Shown one piece after another: positions 44,857 through 55,474 of a stretch of DNA of 64,000 nt (its first letter is position 1; each line of letters opens with the position of its first letter). The position numbers and the translations under genes were made by a program. A model generated the notes under the pieces. The model saw only the letters and a list, made by a program, of their open reading frames with translations, did not search any database and was not told the DNA's origin. Origin of the DNA: Endomychus coccineus (taxonomy: Eukaryota > Arthropoda > Insecta > Coleoptera > Endomychidae); NCBI GenBank assembly GCA_958510875.1, contig OY294068.1, forward strand, positions 32,964,297 through 33,028,296, given 5' to 3'.

Positions 44857-45630
44857 TATATCAAGGTGTTAATATTTTTTTCAACAAGCTGAATTGATAG
44901 ACCGTAATAATCTTAAGACTGACTTTTCCAAGTGATAGTATTAAGTCTCTAACATTATTGGGGTGATCTCAGAAAATGAGAATATAGTTACCAGCGCAGA
45001 AATGGTAAGAAACCTTAAATTTCCTCATGAGGCACGGAAATGGGACGCTGAACTGGTCGATTTTGACCAGTAAACATTTATCAATTCATCTCTATTCTTT
45101 TTTTAACCACTTCCACTCTTCTTCCGTTTTTACGAAAGGGTACCTTGTTAGTGATGGTTTGATTCCCTATCTTCTATCAAAAAATGAAATAGAAATATCG
45201 ATGCAAAATATATATATATTTTGGTGGAAATTATAATGATGTGCTGCTCATCATTTCATGAATCATCAGTAAACAAGGGAATATTTCGATCTGTTTGTAA
45301 ACATAATCATAGGAACAATGCGAAACTATTTTATTGAATGCATTTAACAAAGCGGAATAATCCTGCAAATAATAGCATCAAGGTCCCCGCCCGTCCCAGC
45401 CCACAATTCATCAAGTTTGTATACTGGTAATGGTTTGGTCGGTTAACTGATTCGGTCTTAGGTTAAGACTGCACATACTTGATTGCATGTTTAATGGAAC
45501 TTTTGGACTTTTAAATATACTTTAAAGGATGAAGGCGTTAATCAATAAACCATCTACAAGTAAATACATTGTTTTGAATATATAAGCCAGTAAGAAAATA
45601 TCTTCAATTTGATCTTTTACAAGTACTTAC
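44857..45630. other. intron sequence; old LINE piece then unassigned
   Basis: 44857-44990 is probably the 5' continuation of the old minus-strand LINE. From 45000 to exon w2 nothing is recognised; the 69-codon frame at 45027-45236 has no known domain. Confidence 0.4.
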
Positions 45631-46449
45631 CATCAGGTTGTCTTTGTCTATGGAAAACGAGCACATTAGCCGGCATAGTAGCATTACTGAAAATATCATA
45701 AACTTGTTCAGCTGATTTGTCCATTTCTAGAATACTATTATTGTATCTCGAAGAAACGAACAACTTGTTCTCGAAAATAGTAATTCCGAATAATTTCTGT
45801 ACACGCACACCGCGCACTATAGTTTTTCTGTGTTTTCCATTGTAATCCACACGTTCCACATAATCCAAGTACGTATCCACCCAGTACACCATCTTATTTG
45901 GAAAATCAACTGATATCCCATAAGGATATACAATTTTCTGGCTAACAATGACTTTCCTATCCGTACCATCCAAATTGCAACGTTCCAGTGCAGGAACGGA
46001 CTGTCCGAATTTCGTGAAAAATAAATAACCTTTGGTCGGATCCAAAGCCATCCATTGAGGCCTGCTCAAATCATTTTCCACCAAGATTTTACACCATTTC
46101 AACTTGGCATCGCATAGTAATATGATGTCTCTATTATTATCCAAGAAGTACCAGTTTCCCGAAACCCAATCTAGAGCTATTTGTGTTACTAATTCGGGAT
46201 CCAGCAAATCAGAAGACGCTTTCATCGTCCATTTCTGATTCATATCGTTGATATTCGCACACACCAAGCTGGACTTGGTGAGATTATTGTGAATGTAGCA
46301 TATAGTGTGGTTCCTGTGGATAATTTCTAGAGCATGAGAATTCAGAACGTGATTTGTGGAATTTCCGGGCCAAGGTTTCCCTTTTAATGTCACCCTTTTT
46401 ATTTCCGAATATGTGGAAAATATTAATGACGGCGGTTCAGATTCAGGAA
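45631..46449 (-). CDS. LRP1: LRP1 exon w2: first YWTD beta-propeller
   Basis: 273 codons, phase 1 at both ends (acceptor ctgttgcag, donor gtaagt). It encodes one six-bladed propeller, with blade motifs such as NWYFLDN, GYLFFTKFG, MVYWVDTYLDYVERVDY and KLFVSS. In the LDL receptor family this domain drives ligand release at low pH. The YWTD signature is looser than in the later propellers. The exon ends just before the EGF module encoded by the next exon. A 4.8-kb intron separates it from w1 and a 12.4-kb intron from w3. Confidence 0.94.
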
Positions 46450-46922
46450 CTGCAACAGAGAAAGTGATTTAAGCTAAGGGACAATTGAATCAGGATCCGT
46501 TTGATTAAATTAATCAAGTGATAATAGACAAGTTTAGTTCGGAATAAGTTATAACTCATGTAGAATGAAATGAACATGGAACTTTAAGGTAACTGTTGAA
46601 ATGTCATTTCATCTCATGACATGTATGACTAATGATTATTGTTGAGTTAGTGTCTCATACGATTGATTTATATAGTTGTGAAAAAAAAATTCTATCTTTA
46701 AAACCTTGAGTTTATATCAGGTTATGGACCATACATTCGTACCGTAATGTAATATAGTAAATTATTGAATTACCCAAGTTTATCGAGTCGAAATACTTGA
46801 ATGTAGTAGAAACTTTGCCACTTGGAAGTATGCAATGAAAATGATACTGATAAGGAGAAGACCATGGAAATTATTATTGAATCTAAAGTCAATCAGCCCT
46901 TGAATCGATCCGTTTGAGGTCC
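46450..46922. other. LRP1 intron w1/w2, unassigned
   Basis: Nothing recognised between exon w2 and the first copy of the 690-base direct repeat. Confidence 0.4.
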
Positions 46923-47625
46923 CAGCATATAAGTTCGCAAAAAAATTTGCTACAAAAGGCGTTTAATGCACAGGGTTACGTCCTTTATTTTGCACATTTA
47001 GCAGAATTCAATAAAATGGAACATCATATCAATCATATTCTTGGAATTCAAAATGAATTAAAAGGAGGGGGAAGAGAGATGGCGGATAAATAATTGACGA
47101 GAAGAAAAGACAATAGTCGGCTTCAGGAGAAAAATGATTGAGAGGAGTAAAGAAAACAACATTTCATTGCCATCTTTTTCAATTCAAACAGACGAAGGAG
47201 GTAGTGACAATAATGGTGAGGTATATGAAAGCTCTGTAGAACACGAAAAAGACTATGAACTGGAACACAATTAGAAACAGAATACCTTGAAGACATTGCT
47301 AGCTGTTGCAGTGGAAACGGATCTTGAAAGTAGATTTGATCAATGTTGTAACTGCTTATCCTGGATTTAGGTAAACACTTATAGTCATTTGGACGAAGAA
47401 ATTTATATGAGGTTACCCAAAGTCGACTGCAGATCTTTTTCCAAAATATTGTGTAAATTCAACAAGGATTTTTTCTTCCTTGAGCAATCAGGCAGAGCTT
47501 GAAACAGGAATTTACACAACGGAATTATCACAAATGATCTAATTCTATCTAAAATAGGTACATGTGTGCTTTTTCGAATGAATCATGAACTTCGTTTCTG
47601 CTATAGACCTTTTTTTGTACTTTGG
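46923..47625 (+). repeat. Direct repeat R, left copy
   Basis: Starts cagcatataagttcgcaaaaa and ends in cgtttctgct ... tttttgtactttg. The right copy (49213-49908) starts with the same cagcatataag and ends with the same phrase. Copies share long blocks (aatttaatgcacagggttacg, attgacgagaag, ttgatcaatgttgtaactgc, gcttatcctggattyaggg, gtgtaaattcaacaagga) at roughly 80-85% by eye, with a few insertions. Reading frames are broken in both, and no protein family is recognised. Confidence 0.85.
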
Positions 47626-49205
47626 GCAACAATTCAGCGCACGACAACTCATCGCCACGACAATTTAATGCTTTTATGATTCTCTAATATTGGACCTCAC
47701 TAACGGCTTCTAAATAACAATTTTATTTTTTAAATCATATATCCAGCTCTTTACAAACATTATTTGGAAAAACCCATCCATATTTGGGTAATTTGTTATA
47801 CCTTTACGATGGTTCTTCTTCGAAGACTAACGCCTTTATCTTTTAAGAGATTAAGGGATTAGAGTGCAAGTATTCATATAACTAATTTCTAAGAAGTAGT
47901 TCTAATCAGTTGATTTAGTTCCATCGTTTGGTTTAGTCCTAATATCAAATTATTTGAAGATGACGTTACAGTTTGTAAAGAGTGAGAAAGGTCGGAAAAT
48001 GCTAGTTTAGAACGGATACATTTATTCGCAACAAAGAATAAGTGGTGAAAAGATTATTTGGAAGTGTTCCCTCTACCATAAGCGACGATGCTCTGGCCAT
48101 GTGCATATATTGGGAGAAGAAATTGTGAAAACTACGGTCCGCAACCACATCCCAGAATCCGCTGATATAGAAGCGAGAAAAGCACTAGACAAAATGAAGC
48201 GTCTAGCTGCAAAGGGCGGATTGAGTACTCAACTGATTGTAGCTGCAGTATATCGGCGACTGCAGCTGCTACATTGCAACAAGTATCGGCAATGAAAAGA
48301 ACAATACAGCGTACATGAGGAAGAAAAGAAGGCATAGACGACTGTATGCTGCATTAAAAACTTTGAAACCAGAACTTCAACCAACATCGTTATTGATGGA
48401 TTTTGAAAAAGTAGCCATGAATGCCGTGCGAAGTGAATTTCCTAGTGCACAAATACGCGAGTGTTTTTTTCACTTCAGCCAGTGTATCTGGAGGCAGATT
48501 CAGAGTAATGGATTGTAGAGTCAATATGTTGAGGAATTTTCTACAAGTTTGATACTTCTTGCGACATTGGCTTATGTTCCTGAAGATGAAGTAGAGAATG
48601 CTGTTCAATCATTATTAGAAAGTGAATTCTATATTGTAAATGAACAACTTGACCGACTTGATGAATTATTTTGAGGATACATGGATTGAAAGATTGGACA
48701 GCAGAGGACGGAGGTGATCAGCAAAATTTCCAATTAATGTTTGGAACAGCTAAAACTAACAATGAAGGAGCAGCTCAATTGTTTCCCCTGTCTTTACAAG
48801 TTAAAAATTGAAAAAGCTTGTAGCAGGAAATGAAGTCCAACAAAGGAAGATTTATAAGAATTCAGCACGTCTCCTTCAGGTTGTAATTGTTTCGTACTTA
48901 ACACGAAACACCTTAAACTCTTTACGAGGAATTGCAAACAATTATAGGCCACAAGGTTTACATAATTATCTAATTTTACGAAAACAATTATTTTGCATTT
49001 ACTTTTGGTAAATTTTGTATAATAATTTTTTCAATATATTATATTACTTTACTTGTTCATTAACTGTGTTTTAGGGATTTTGCGATAAATTCCTTTCACG
49101 ATACATTGTCGTTGCAATAAATTGTCTCGCGAGAAGTTGTCGTAGCGATGAATTGTCAGCTTAGAGTTGTCGTGCGATGCAATGTCGTACGACGAATTCA
49201 CGGGG
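47626..49205 (+). mobile_element. FLYWCH-MULE element, decayed
   Basis: Plus strand. A FLYWCH zinc finger at about 47958-48180 (FVKSEKGRKMLV, stop, NGYIYS ... IIWKCSLYHKRRCSGHVH ... VRNHIPESADIEARKALDKMK). MULE transposase blocks follow: LQPTSLLMDFEKVAMNAVRSEF ... CFFHFSQCIWRQIQSNGL (48380-48518), TLAYVPEDEVENAVQSL (48565-48620), EDTWIERLDSRGRR (48675-48715), and the C-terminal VSYLTRNTLNSLRGIANNY (48890-48945). Several stops and frameshifts. Subterminal inverted repeats made of ttgtcgtngcgatgaattgtcg lie at 47630-47665 and 49100-49200. It is flanked exactly by the direct repeat R. Confidence 0.8.
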
Positions 49206-49212
49206 CACCTGT

Positions 49213-49908
49213 CACAGCATATAAGTTCCCACAAAATTTGCTACAAAAAGCAGAAATATAAAATTTAATGCACAGGGTTACGTTGGTAAATAGTCCTTTA
49301 TTTTCCAAATTTAGCGCCAATTTGGAATTCAAAATTAATTGAAAGGAGGGAGAAGATAAATGACAGATGAATAATTGACGAGAAGGAAAGACAAATAATT
49401 ATTTCAAGAGATGTTATATTCACGAGAATCGAACATCTCCAGTCAGCTTCAGGAGAAAAATAATTGAGAGGAGTGAAGAAAACAAAATGTCATTGCCATT
49501 CTTTTTTCAATTCAAACAGACCAAGGAGGTCGTAAAAATGAGGTAGATGAAAGCTCTGATGAACATGAAAAAAACTATGAACTAAAACCTAATCAGAAAC
49601 AGAATACGTTGAAGACATTGCTAGCTATAGCAGTGGAATTGGATCTTGTAGATTTGATCAATGTTGTAACTGCTTATCCTGGATTCAGGGAAGCAGTCAT
49701 TTGGACGAAGAAATTTATATGAAGTTACCCAAAGTGTACTGCAGATCTTATTCCAAAATATTGTGTAAATTCAACAAGGATCTTGAACAATCAGGAAACT
49801 ACACAGCGGAATTATCAAAAATGATCTAATTCTATCTAACATAGATCCATGTGTCTTTTCGAATGAAATATGAACTTCGTTTCTGCTAGTAACCTTTTTT
49901 GTACTTTG
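49213..49908 (+). repeat. Direct repeat R, right copy
   Basis: Second copy of the repeat at 46923-47625, starting cagcatataagttcccac. It has a 50-base insertion (near 49408-49440) absent from the left copy and lacks some blocks present there. So the two diverged independently and neither is a simple assembly duplicate. Confidence 0.85.
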
Positions 49909-50083
49909 ACCAAACATTGCATCGATTTTTTTTGGATGTCCATATTTGTTATATTTATAATAAAATGAGCTTTCTTAAATACTTTGGACCTATTACAGTA
50001 GCAGTCACGATATATTCTTTGTTTATCAATATCGGCCGAGGTTTTACTATTAGTTTAAGAGTTCCTTTGTTAGAACATATTTA

Positions 50084-51141
50084 GACCAGGGTCGATAATT
50101 TTTGGAACAAAAAAAATAATAGTAGGATGAAACCCATTGGAAAAGGAAGAGAATATAACAAAAATGAAAGGAAAAATAATTTACGGGCGATCTGAGGTCG
50201 GGAAGTTGAAGGGGGTGTGTTTTTAAGGGTAAAAAACGGTTTATCTCGATTTCCGGCAAAACTACAAGTCAACAACAAAAATATTAAATGGCAAAGTTGT
50301 AGGTAATAAAAAGATCTACAACATTTGTATCTACACTTTTTTCACATAACCTCAAAATGTATGTGAAAAATTTAAATAACCAAGTTTTTAGTTTTTTGTT
50401 TTCATCTGTTACAAAGTAAAAATTTTTTCACGAAATTTGATGAAAGCTTACCTTTTTATGTCCCAAACACACTGTACTTTTTTTGATTTAAAATATTCAT
50501 TTTTACTGAAAAAAGTAGCAGCAGTCACATTTTTTAGATGAAATCCCCTTTAAATCCTACCTACAAAATTGTAAATAATGATTTTCGGATTCGAGGTTTT
50601 TTCGTTTCTTTACATTTTTTGCCATAGTAATGTATCTTTTTTTTACACCATCAGAAAGTAGAGATTTCAAAGAACAAAAGGCTTACAGACTTTTTTAAAA
50701 AAGCAGATATTTTGACGTGAGAATTTTCGATTGAACATTAGGGTGCTTTTTCGATATTAAGTCAAAATAAGATGAAAAAATAGATATTTCAAATCAAAAA
50801 AATTACAGTGTGTTAAGGACATAAAAAGGTGAGCTTTCACCAAATTTCGTGAAAAAAATTTTTGTGTGTAAAAGAAAAATAAAAAACCAAAAACTTGGTT
50901 ATTTGAATTTTTCACATAAATTTTGAAGTTATGTGAAAAAAGTGTTGATACAAAAGTTGTAGATCTTTTCATTACCTACAACTTTGCTATTTAACTTTTT
51001 TCCATAGGACTTGTAGTTTTGCCGGAAATCGAGATAAACGGTTTTTTACCCTTAAAAACTCGCCCCTTTCCACTTCCCGACCTCAGACCTACTATTATTT
51101 TTTTTCACTTTTTACCATTCTCAAAGGCTTCAGCCCTGGTC
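50084..51141. mobile_element. Long fold-back MITE, TA duplication, next to exon w1
   Basis: Ends gaccagggtcga and cagccctggtc flanked by TA. Arms are about 430 bases: cggtttatctcgatttccggcaaaactacaagt, aaagttgtaggtaataaaaagatctacaac and cacactgta all recur inverted in 50790-51080. The loop is about 200 bases. It ends about 75 bases from the exon w1 donor. Confidence 0.88.
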
Positions 51142-51215
51142 TAATTATGAAGTAGAATCTGTTTGAATTAACTCACCTATGAAATAAAGTTAGTGGGTCT
51201 TAAAAAGTAACTCAC

Positions 51216-51848
51216 CATTCACCGCTAGACAATTACTGCCATTCTTCACATATCCCGAAACACAGTCGCATTCAAATGAACCAATTGTGTTTTTACATAT
51301 CTGGGCACAAGTATCATCGATTTCGCATTCGTTGGCATCGACACATTTACTACCTTCTGCTTTCTGTCCATTAGAACAATAGCACATGGGAGCATCCTGA
51401 GTAGGTTTGCATGCATAAATACACTGAAGATTATCGCACGATAACGACCTATTGCGACAAAAATCCCATTCGTCACTATTGCCAAGACAGTCACCGTGAC
51501 CATCGCAAAATTTAGATACATGCAAACATTCCATACTGCCAGGACATCGAGCTTTGTTCCAAGGACATTTCGTTTTCTGAAGACATTGTTTCGGATCTTC
51601 ATCAGATGTGTCTATACCATATTCAGCTGAAGAACCGCAATCGTGTTCTTCATCGCACACCCACGCTGTAGGTATGCACGTTTTAGTTAATGCACATTGA
51701 AATTGTTCTGATCGACATGCTATATCTAACAGACAATCTGGGGTTTCATCGCTTCCATCTGCACAGTCTATGTGCGAGTTGCATTTTCTATTTAAGGGTA
51801 TGCATTTTCCGTCATCTTTGCATCTGAACTCGTTGTTGGTACAGTTAA
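51216..51848 (-). CDS. LRP1: LRP1 exon w1: LDLa cluster I, EGF, EGF-Ca
   Basis: First visible exon, 211 codons, phase 1 at both ends (acceptor tttcag, donor gtgagt). It holds three LDLa modules, starting NCTNNEFRC, ACRSEQFQC and KCPWNKARC, with the acidic Ca-binding ends DGSDE, DTSDE and GNSDE. An EGF module (SCDNLQC...) and a calcium-binding EGF with the DANEC start follow. Vertebrate LRP1 has two LDLa here, so this cluster is slightly larger, and more modules could lie upstream. No signal peptide is present, so at least one 5' exon is missing; I could not find it between 51849 and 64000. A fold-back MITE ends about 75 bases past the donor. Confidence 0.95.
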
Positions 51849-52110
51849 CTGAAAAGAGACATATTATTACCATTTTATCAATAACAAAAAAAAATACAAA
51901 GGAGAATATAAGATTACAGTAGTTATTCAACCTTATTGTTTTTTAAATTCGCTGCGAGACTTGAAATTACAAAGTTGATTGATTACAAGGTATAATGGCT
52001 GCAAGTGTGCTATAAAAAGGAGTTCAATTTCTCAAAATTCCATAGGAATTCCTTTGAATTTGCAAATTTTCATAGATAGTAATTTTACCGGATCTGAATC
52101 TGCTACTGTA
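51849..52110. other. LRP1 intron upstream of exon w1
   Basis: Start of the upstream intron, more than 12 kb long. Polypyrimidine tract directly before exon w1. Nothing else recognised. Confidence 0.5.
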
Positions 52111-52936
52111 GTCCAGGCAACGAACCGGAAAATAAAAAAAAATATAGTAAACTAGAATTTCAATTTTTTTTTGCATTTTGTTCCTAATACCCCAAGATCA
52201 TTCATGACTATCAAGACCGCGGGGGTCGACCTTTCTACCCTTCTACAAAACGGGGTTTCAACTCCTCAGAGGAGCATTCTTATAAAAACAATCCAAAAGT
52301 TTAGAAAATAATGAATTAAAAGCCGAAAATGACCCCCAGTATGTTTTTTGGGTCCCAAACAACTCTCTCCAGATGGAAAATTCTGGAAATAATTTTGATG
52401 CAAAAATGACCTCTAGTAGGTTTTTTGGGACTCTGATTTTTGCAACAAAATTACACTTTATTATTCATAACCGTCTTAGGAAATTCTCAAATTTCCCGAA
52501 TATTCCATCTGAAGAGTTTTTTTGGGAAAAATAACAGCGAAATCGTGATCAGCAACCCAAAAAACCTACTACAGGTCATTTTTGCAACAAAATTATGTAT
52601 TATATATTATATATAAATTTTCCAAATTTCCCATCAGGAGGGAGTTTTCCGAGAAAACTAACTGCGGAATCGTGATCAGCCACGCAAAAAACATACTAGG
52701 GGTCATTTTCGGCTCTTAATTCATTAATTTTCTAAACTTTTGGATTGTTTTTATAAGAATGCTCCTCTGAGGGGTTGAAACTCCATTTGGGAGGGGGATA
52801 GAAAGGTCGACCTCCGCGGTCTTGATAGTCATGAATGATCTATGGGGTATTAGGAACAAAATGCAAAAAAAAAATTGAAATTCTAGCTTACTATATTTTT
52901 TTTATTATGGCCTTTTTCCTGGCTTATTGCCTGGGC
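52111..52936. mobile_element. Fold-back MITE with internal subrepeats, TA duplication
   Basis: Ends gtccaggcaacgaaccgg and its inverse (ggcttattgcctgggc), flanked by TA. Arms of about 330 bases share ggtcgacctttctac, gaggagcattcttataaaaacaatccaaaag and ctaaactttt. Inside are four related subrepeats around 52325, 52405, 52545 and 52672 with the phrase gaaatcgtgatcagcaaccc...cctactagggg-cattttt. A related phrase occurs at 21205-21240 inside the MITE of PLE B. Confidence 0.85.
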
Positions 52937-53084
52937 TACTAGGCGAAAAATAATATGTTCAGAGGTATGTTGATCCGTTATATAAATAGTGGTAATCTGA
53001 ATTAAATTAAATTTTACGTTTCAAATTGCGCATAGTGATAAGCAAAATAAGTTTTGTTCTTGCACATTCTGCAAGAACAAAACC

Positions 53085-53640
53085 AAAACACTGCCTTGAT
53101 TGCAAAACCGAAACTAAGAGCGCAAGACCAAGACTGCTATGGTCTTGGTCTTGAGGTTTTTCATTACTAGATTTGAATTGTATCCACTAAAAATACTTTT
53201 AAAGTTCTGAGGACTTTTCAGCTACCGAGATGTCCTCATTAGAGTAAATAGGTCCTCAGTACTTTAACAGTATTTTTAGTGGATAAGGGTGATTGCTTCT
53301 TATTTATAGTATAAGTACACAGTTTCTATATATTATTTCGTGGAATTTTATTAATGTTCGCCAGAGATGCAACATTGCTATTTCGAAGTATTTTTATCGA
53401 TATGAAAAGACCAATGCAATTCTGTGATGGCAAGTTCAAGACAATGGTATTATTCTAAGATCAATACATTGCTAAGATTGCAAAACCAAGACTAAGAGCG
53501 CAAGACAAAAAATCTGCTATGATTGAAAGACCGAGACCAAGACACTGTCATGATTGCAAGACCAAGACTAAGAGCGCAAGACCAAGACACTCCTATGATT
53601 ATCAAAACAAAACAAATCTAAGAACGCAAGATCAATGCCT
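53085..53640 (+). repeat. Tandem repeat, about 45-base unit, split by PLE repeat
   Basis: Units of the type attgcaagaccaagactaagagcgcaagaccaagacactgctatg at 53085-53150 and 53460-53640, in four to five imperfect copies. Two inverted copies of the family A PLE terminal sequence lie between the blocks (53165-53320). The 61-codon frame 53519-53704 is a product of this repeat, not a gene. Confidence 0.75.
53165..53320. repeat. PLE family A terminal repeats, inverted pair
   Basis: Left: tatccactaaaaatacttttaaagttctgaggacttttcagctacc (minus orientation). Right: taggtcctcagtactttaacagtatttttagtggataagggtg (plus orientation). The same terminal sequence recurs at 24615-24730, 28770-28850, 33780-33810, 36420-36510, 57725-57860 and, more weakly, 58370-58440. 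Confidence 0.75.
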
Positions 53641-53650
53641 ATACTCCTTA

Positions 53651-55472
53651 GTCGAGGAAATAAAGCACAAAATTAGGTCAAACCTGGAATTTTTGAACGA
53701 ATGAACGGATTCATTTAATTATATAACTTTGAAAATAAGCACTGAAAATAGCTGGAATAATTCTCTGAGACCGACGTGGTACTCAGGGTTATAGACCTCC
53801 AGGTGCATTATGGGCATTTTTAAACATCATATTCATGTTCAACACCCTCGAAAACTCCAGAGTAACCAATTCCAGCTATTTTCAGTGCTTATTTTCAAAA
53901 ATAATTAGATAAAAATGGCATGAAAATGCCCATTTTTCACCTGTTACAATTCAGAATTCAATACCCCACATTCTTTTCACTCGACTTGAATGAGCCCAAT
54001 TACATCATTGTGTAACGAAGCTTAAAATTTTAAAATATCATTTAATTTAGATCAGGCAGAAAATACGGATATTACATGTAATCTCAGTTTTAAACAGTTC
54101 ATTATTTCAATAGATATGCGTGAACTCCGAATGTATATTCCGTGATTGTCACTTTTCTAAATCTCCGTAATTTCGAATAAGTCTAATTATTCAAATAGAT
54201 GAATCGAAATCATGCCCGTTTAAAAATTGCATTAATTCCGATAAAATATGTTGCAAAAACAGGGGTCTGGCAAGTTAATGCACCAAAGTTTTGAACAACG
54301 TTATGTATAAAAAAGGCGAACAACCAAAGAACTCCGATAACACTAGTTTAGTGTGCCGGGAGAAACTAGTGGAGCATCATCATGAGCGCGAATTTTAGAT
54401 CTAAAAAGTAGCGTCACTTTTAAGCATTGTTCGGGACATAAGTAAAAAAACCCTCGGCACAAAATAAGGAATTGGTGGAGCAGACTTGACCAGAACCTCG
54501 AAAAACACATAAAAGACGTGACAGATAACAGATCGTTCTCCATTAGTAAATTTAGTAATTTGTGATTTCGATTTTCAATCAGTACAGTTGCTCTTTTGTG
54601 CTCTCTTTGGTGATTTTGATTCTCAAATAGTACCGTTGAAGTGAGATTAAGATAAGAATCGAAGTGAATTAATTATTATCCGAGTTCAAGTCAGATTTGA
54701 ACTGTGAATTAACAACAGTGTTCCGTGTTTGTGTTTGTGAATTTCACATAAGGTAAATGATAGCTTAATATTTTATTTTCGGGCATTACGATATATTTTC
54801 CGATCCGACCGAATTTAACCGTTTGATATATCGTAGTGCGTTTTAACAACATTTTCAAGTGACAATACTATCTGAATGATTACCGTACACCGCTTATTAC
54901 TCTAGGAACTGTTAGATTTGTATTTTCCGCAAATTGATAAATGTGAATCATTTATCAACCGATTCCGTACCGTAAAATAGATATGTTGAAACAGTTTTCA
55001 TATACCGTTTGAGCTTCATTACATTTTCCGTCTGGGTGAATTTTTGTGAATTATACCGTTCAATTGCATTTCACTAATTGTTCCGAAAGTGTACTTGTTA
55101 TAATTATTATATATTTTAATATTTGGAATTCCCCGTTTTATTAAATTATTTCTGCTCCATCTTTTAACGAGCTAAGTTTTAACCAGGTATCAATTTTAAT
55201 TAAAGCCCACAATTTTGATACTGTTTTCTGCCCAATGGGCCCTGGTTTTACTTCACTGTAGCTACCCTAGGGACAAGGCTACCTATAGATAGCATAGTGA
55301 CAAGCCTTGTGGAGAGGACCCTAGCAGAAGTCCTCTAAAAGGAGTAAACCTTTAGAAAAATCTGGCGCCCGAGGATTTGAAGCTTACCGCAGTAAGCAAT
55401 TCACCGAAAAGTCGCAAGGTGCACGTTATAATTGGTTCAAAAATTCCAGGTGTAATGCTTTATTTCCTCGAC
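53651..55472. mobile_element. MITE-like element with gtcgaggaa ends, TA duplication, 1.8 kb
   Basis: Starts gtcgaggaaataaagca and ends tgctttatttcctcgac, flanked by TA (53649-53650, 55473-55474). Inner arm phrase acctggaatttttgaac is also inverted at both ends (about 45 bases of arm). Same terminal sequence as 20477-21415. The interior differs and carries a possible LTR remnant (54300-55400). Confidence 0.82.
54300..55410 (+). mobile_element. Possible LTR and primer-binding site remnant
   Basis: A TATA-like tataaaaaagg at 54307, a leader-like AT-rich stretch, and at about 55363 tctggcgcccgaggattt, which looks like the primer-binding site region after a retrotransposon LTR. No gag or pol frame follows before the MITE end at 55472. 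It could be a solo fragment carried by the surrounding element; the limits are guesses. Confidence 0.35.
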
Positions 55473-55474
55473 TA

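Larger units (their letters stand above)
1..51848 (-). other. LRP1: LRP1-like gene, internal part (15 exons)
   Basis: Span of the host gene, transcribed right to left. LRP1 is a very large type I membrane endocytic receptor that binds proteases, lipoproteins and other ligands through LDLa clusters and releases them via YWTD propellers. Fifteen exons join in frame from 51848 to 1 (8,916 coding bases). The layout LDLa cluster, EGF pair, two propellers, LDLa cluster, EGF pair, four propellers, LDLa cluster is that of LRP1. LRP2/megalin is the main alternative, but the short first cluster and the close match of the fourth propeller after cluster II to vertebrate LRP1 favour LRP1. Introns range from 59 bases to 12.4 kb; the long ones are almost all transposable elements. 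The 5' exon(s) and the 3' third of the gene are not in the window. Confidence 0.92.

Noticed and set aside
46923..49908. LTR retrotransposon flanked by repeat R
   Set aside because: No primer-binding site, polypurine tract, gag or pol; the interior is a MULE with inverted ends.
53519..53704. 61-codon ORF with repeated RPRH/KTK motifs
   Set aside because: Translation of the aagaccaagac tandem repeat.
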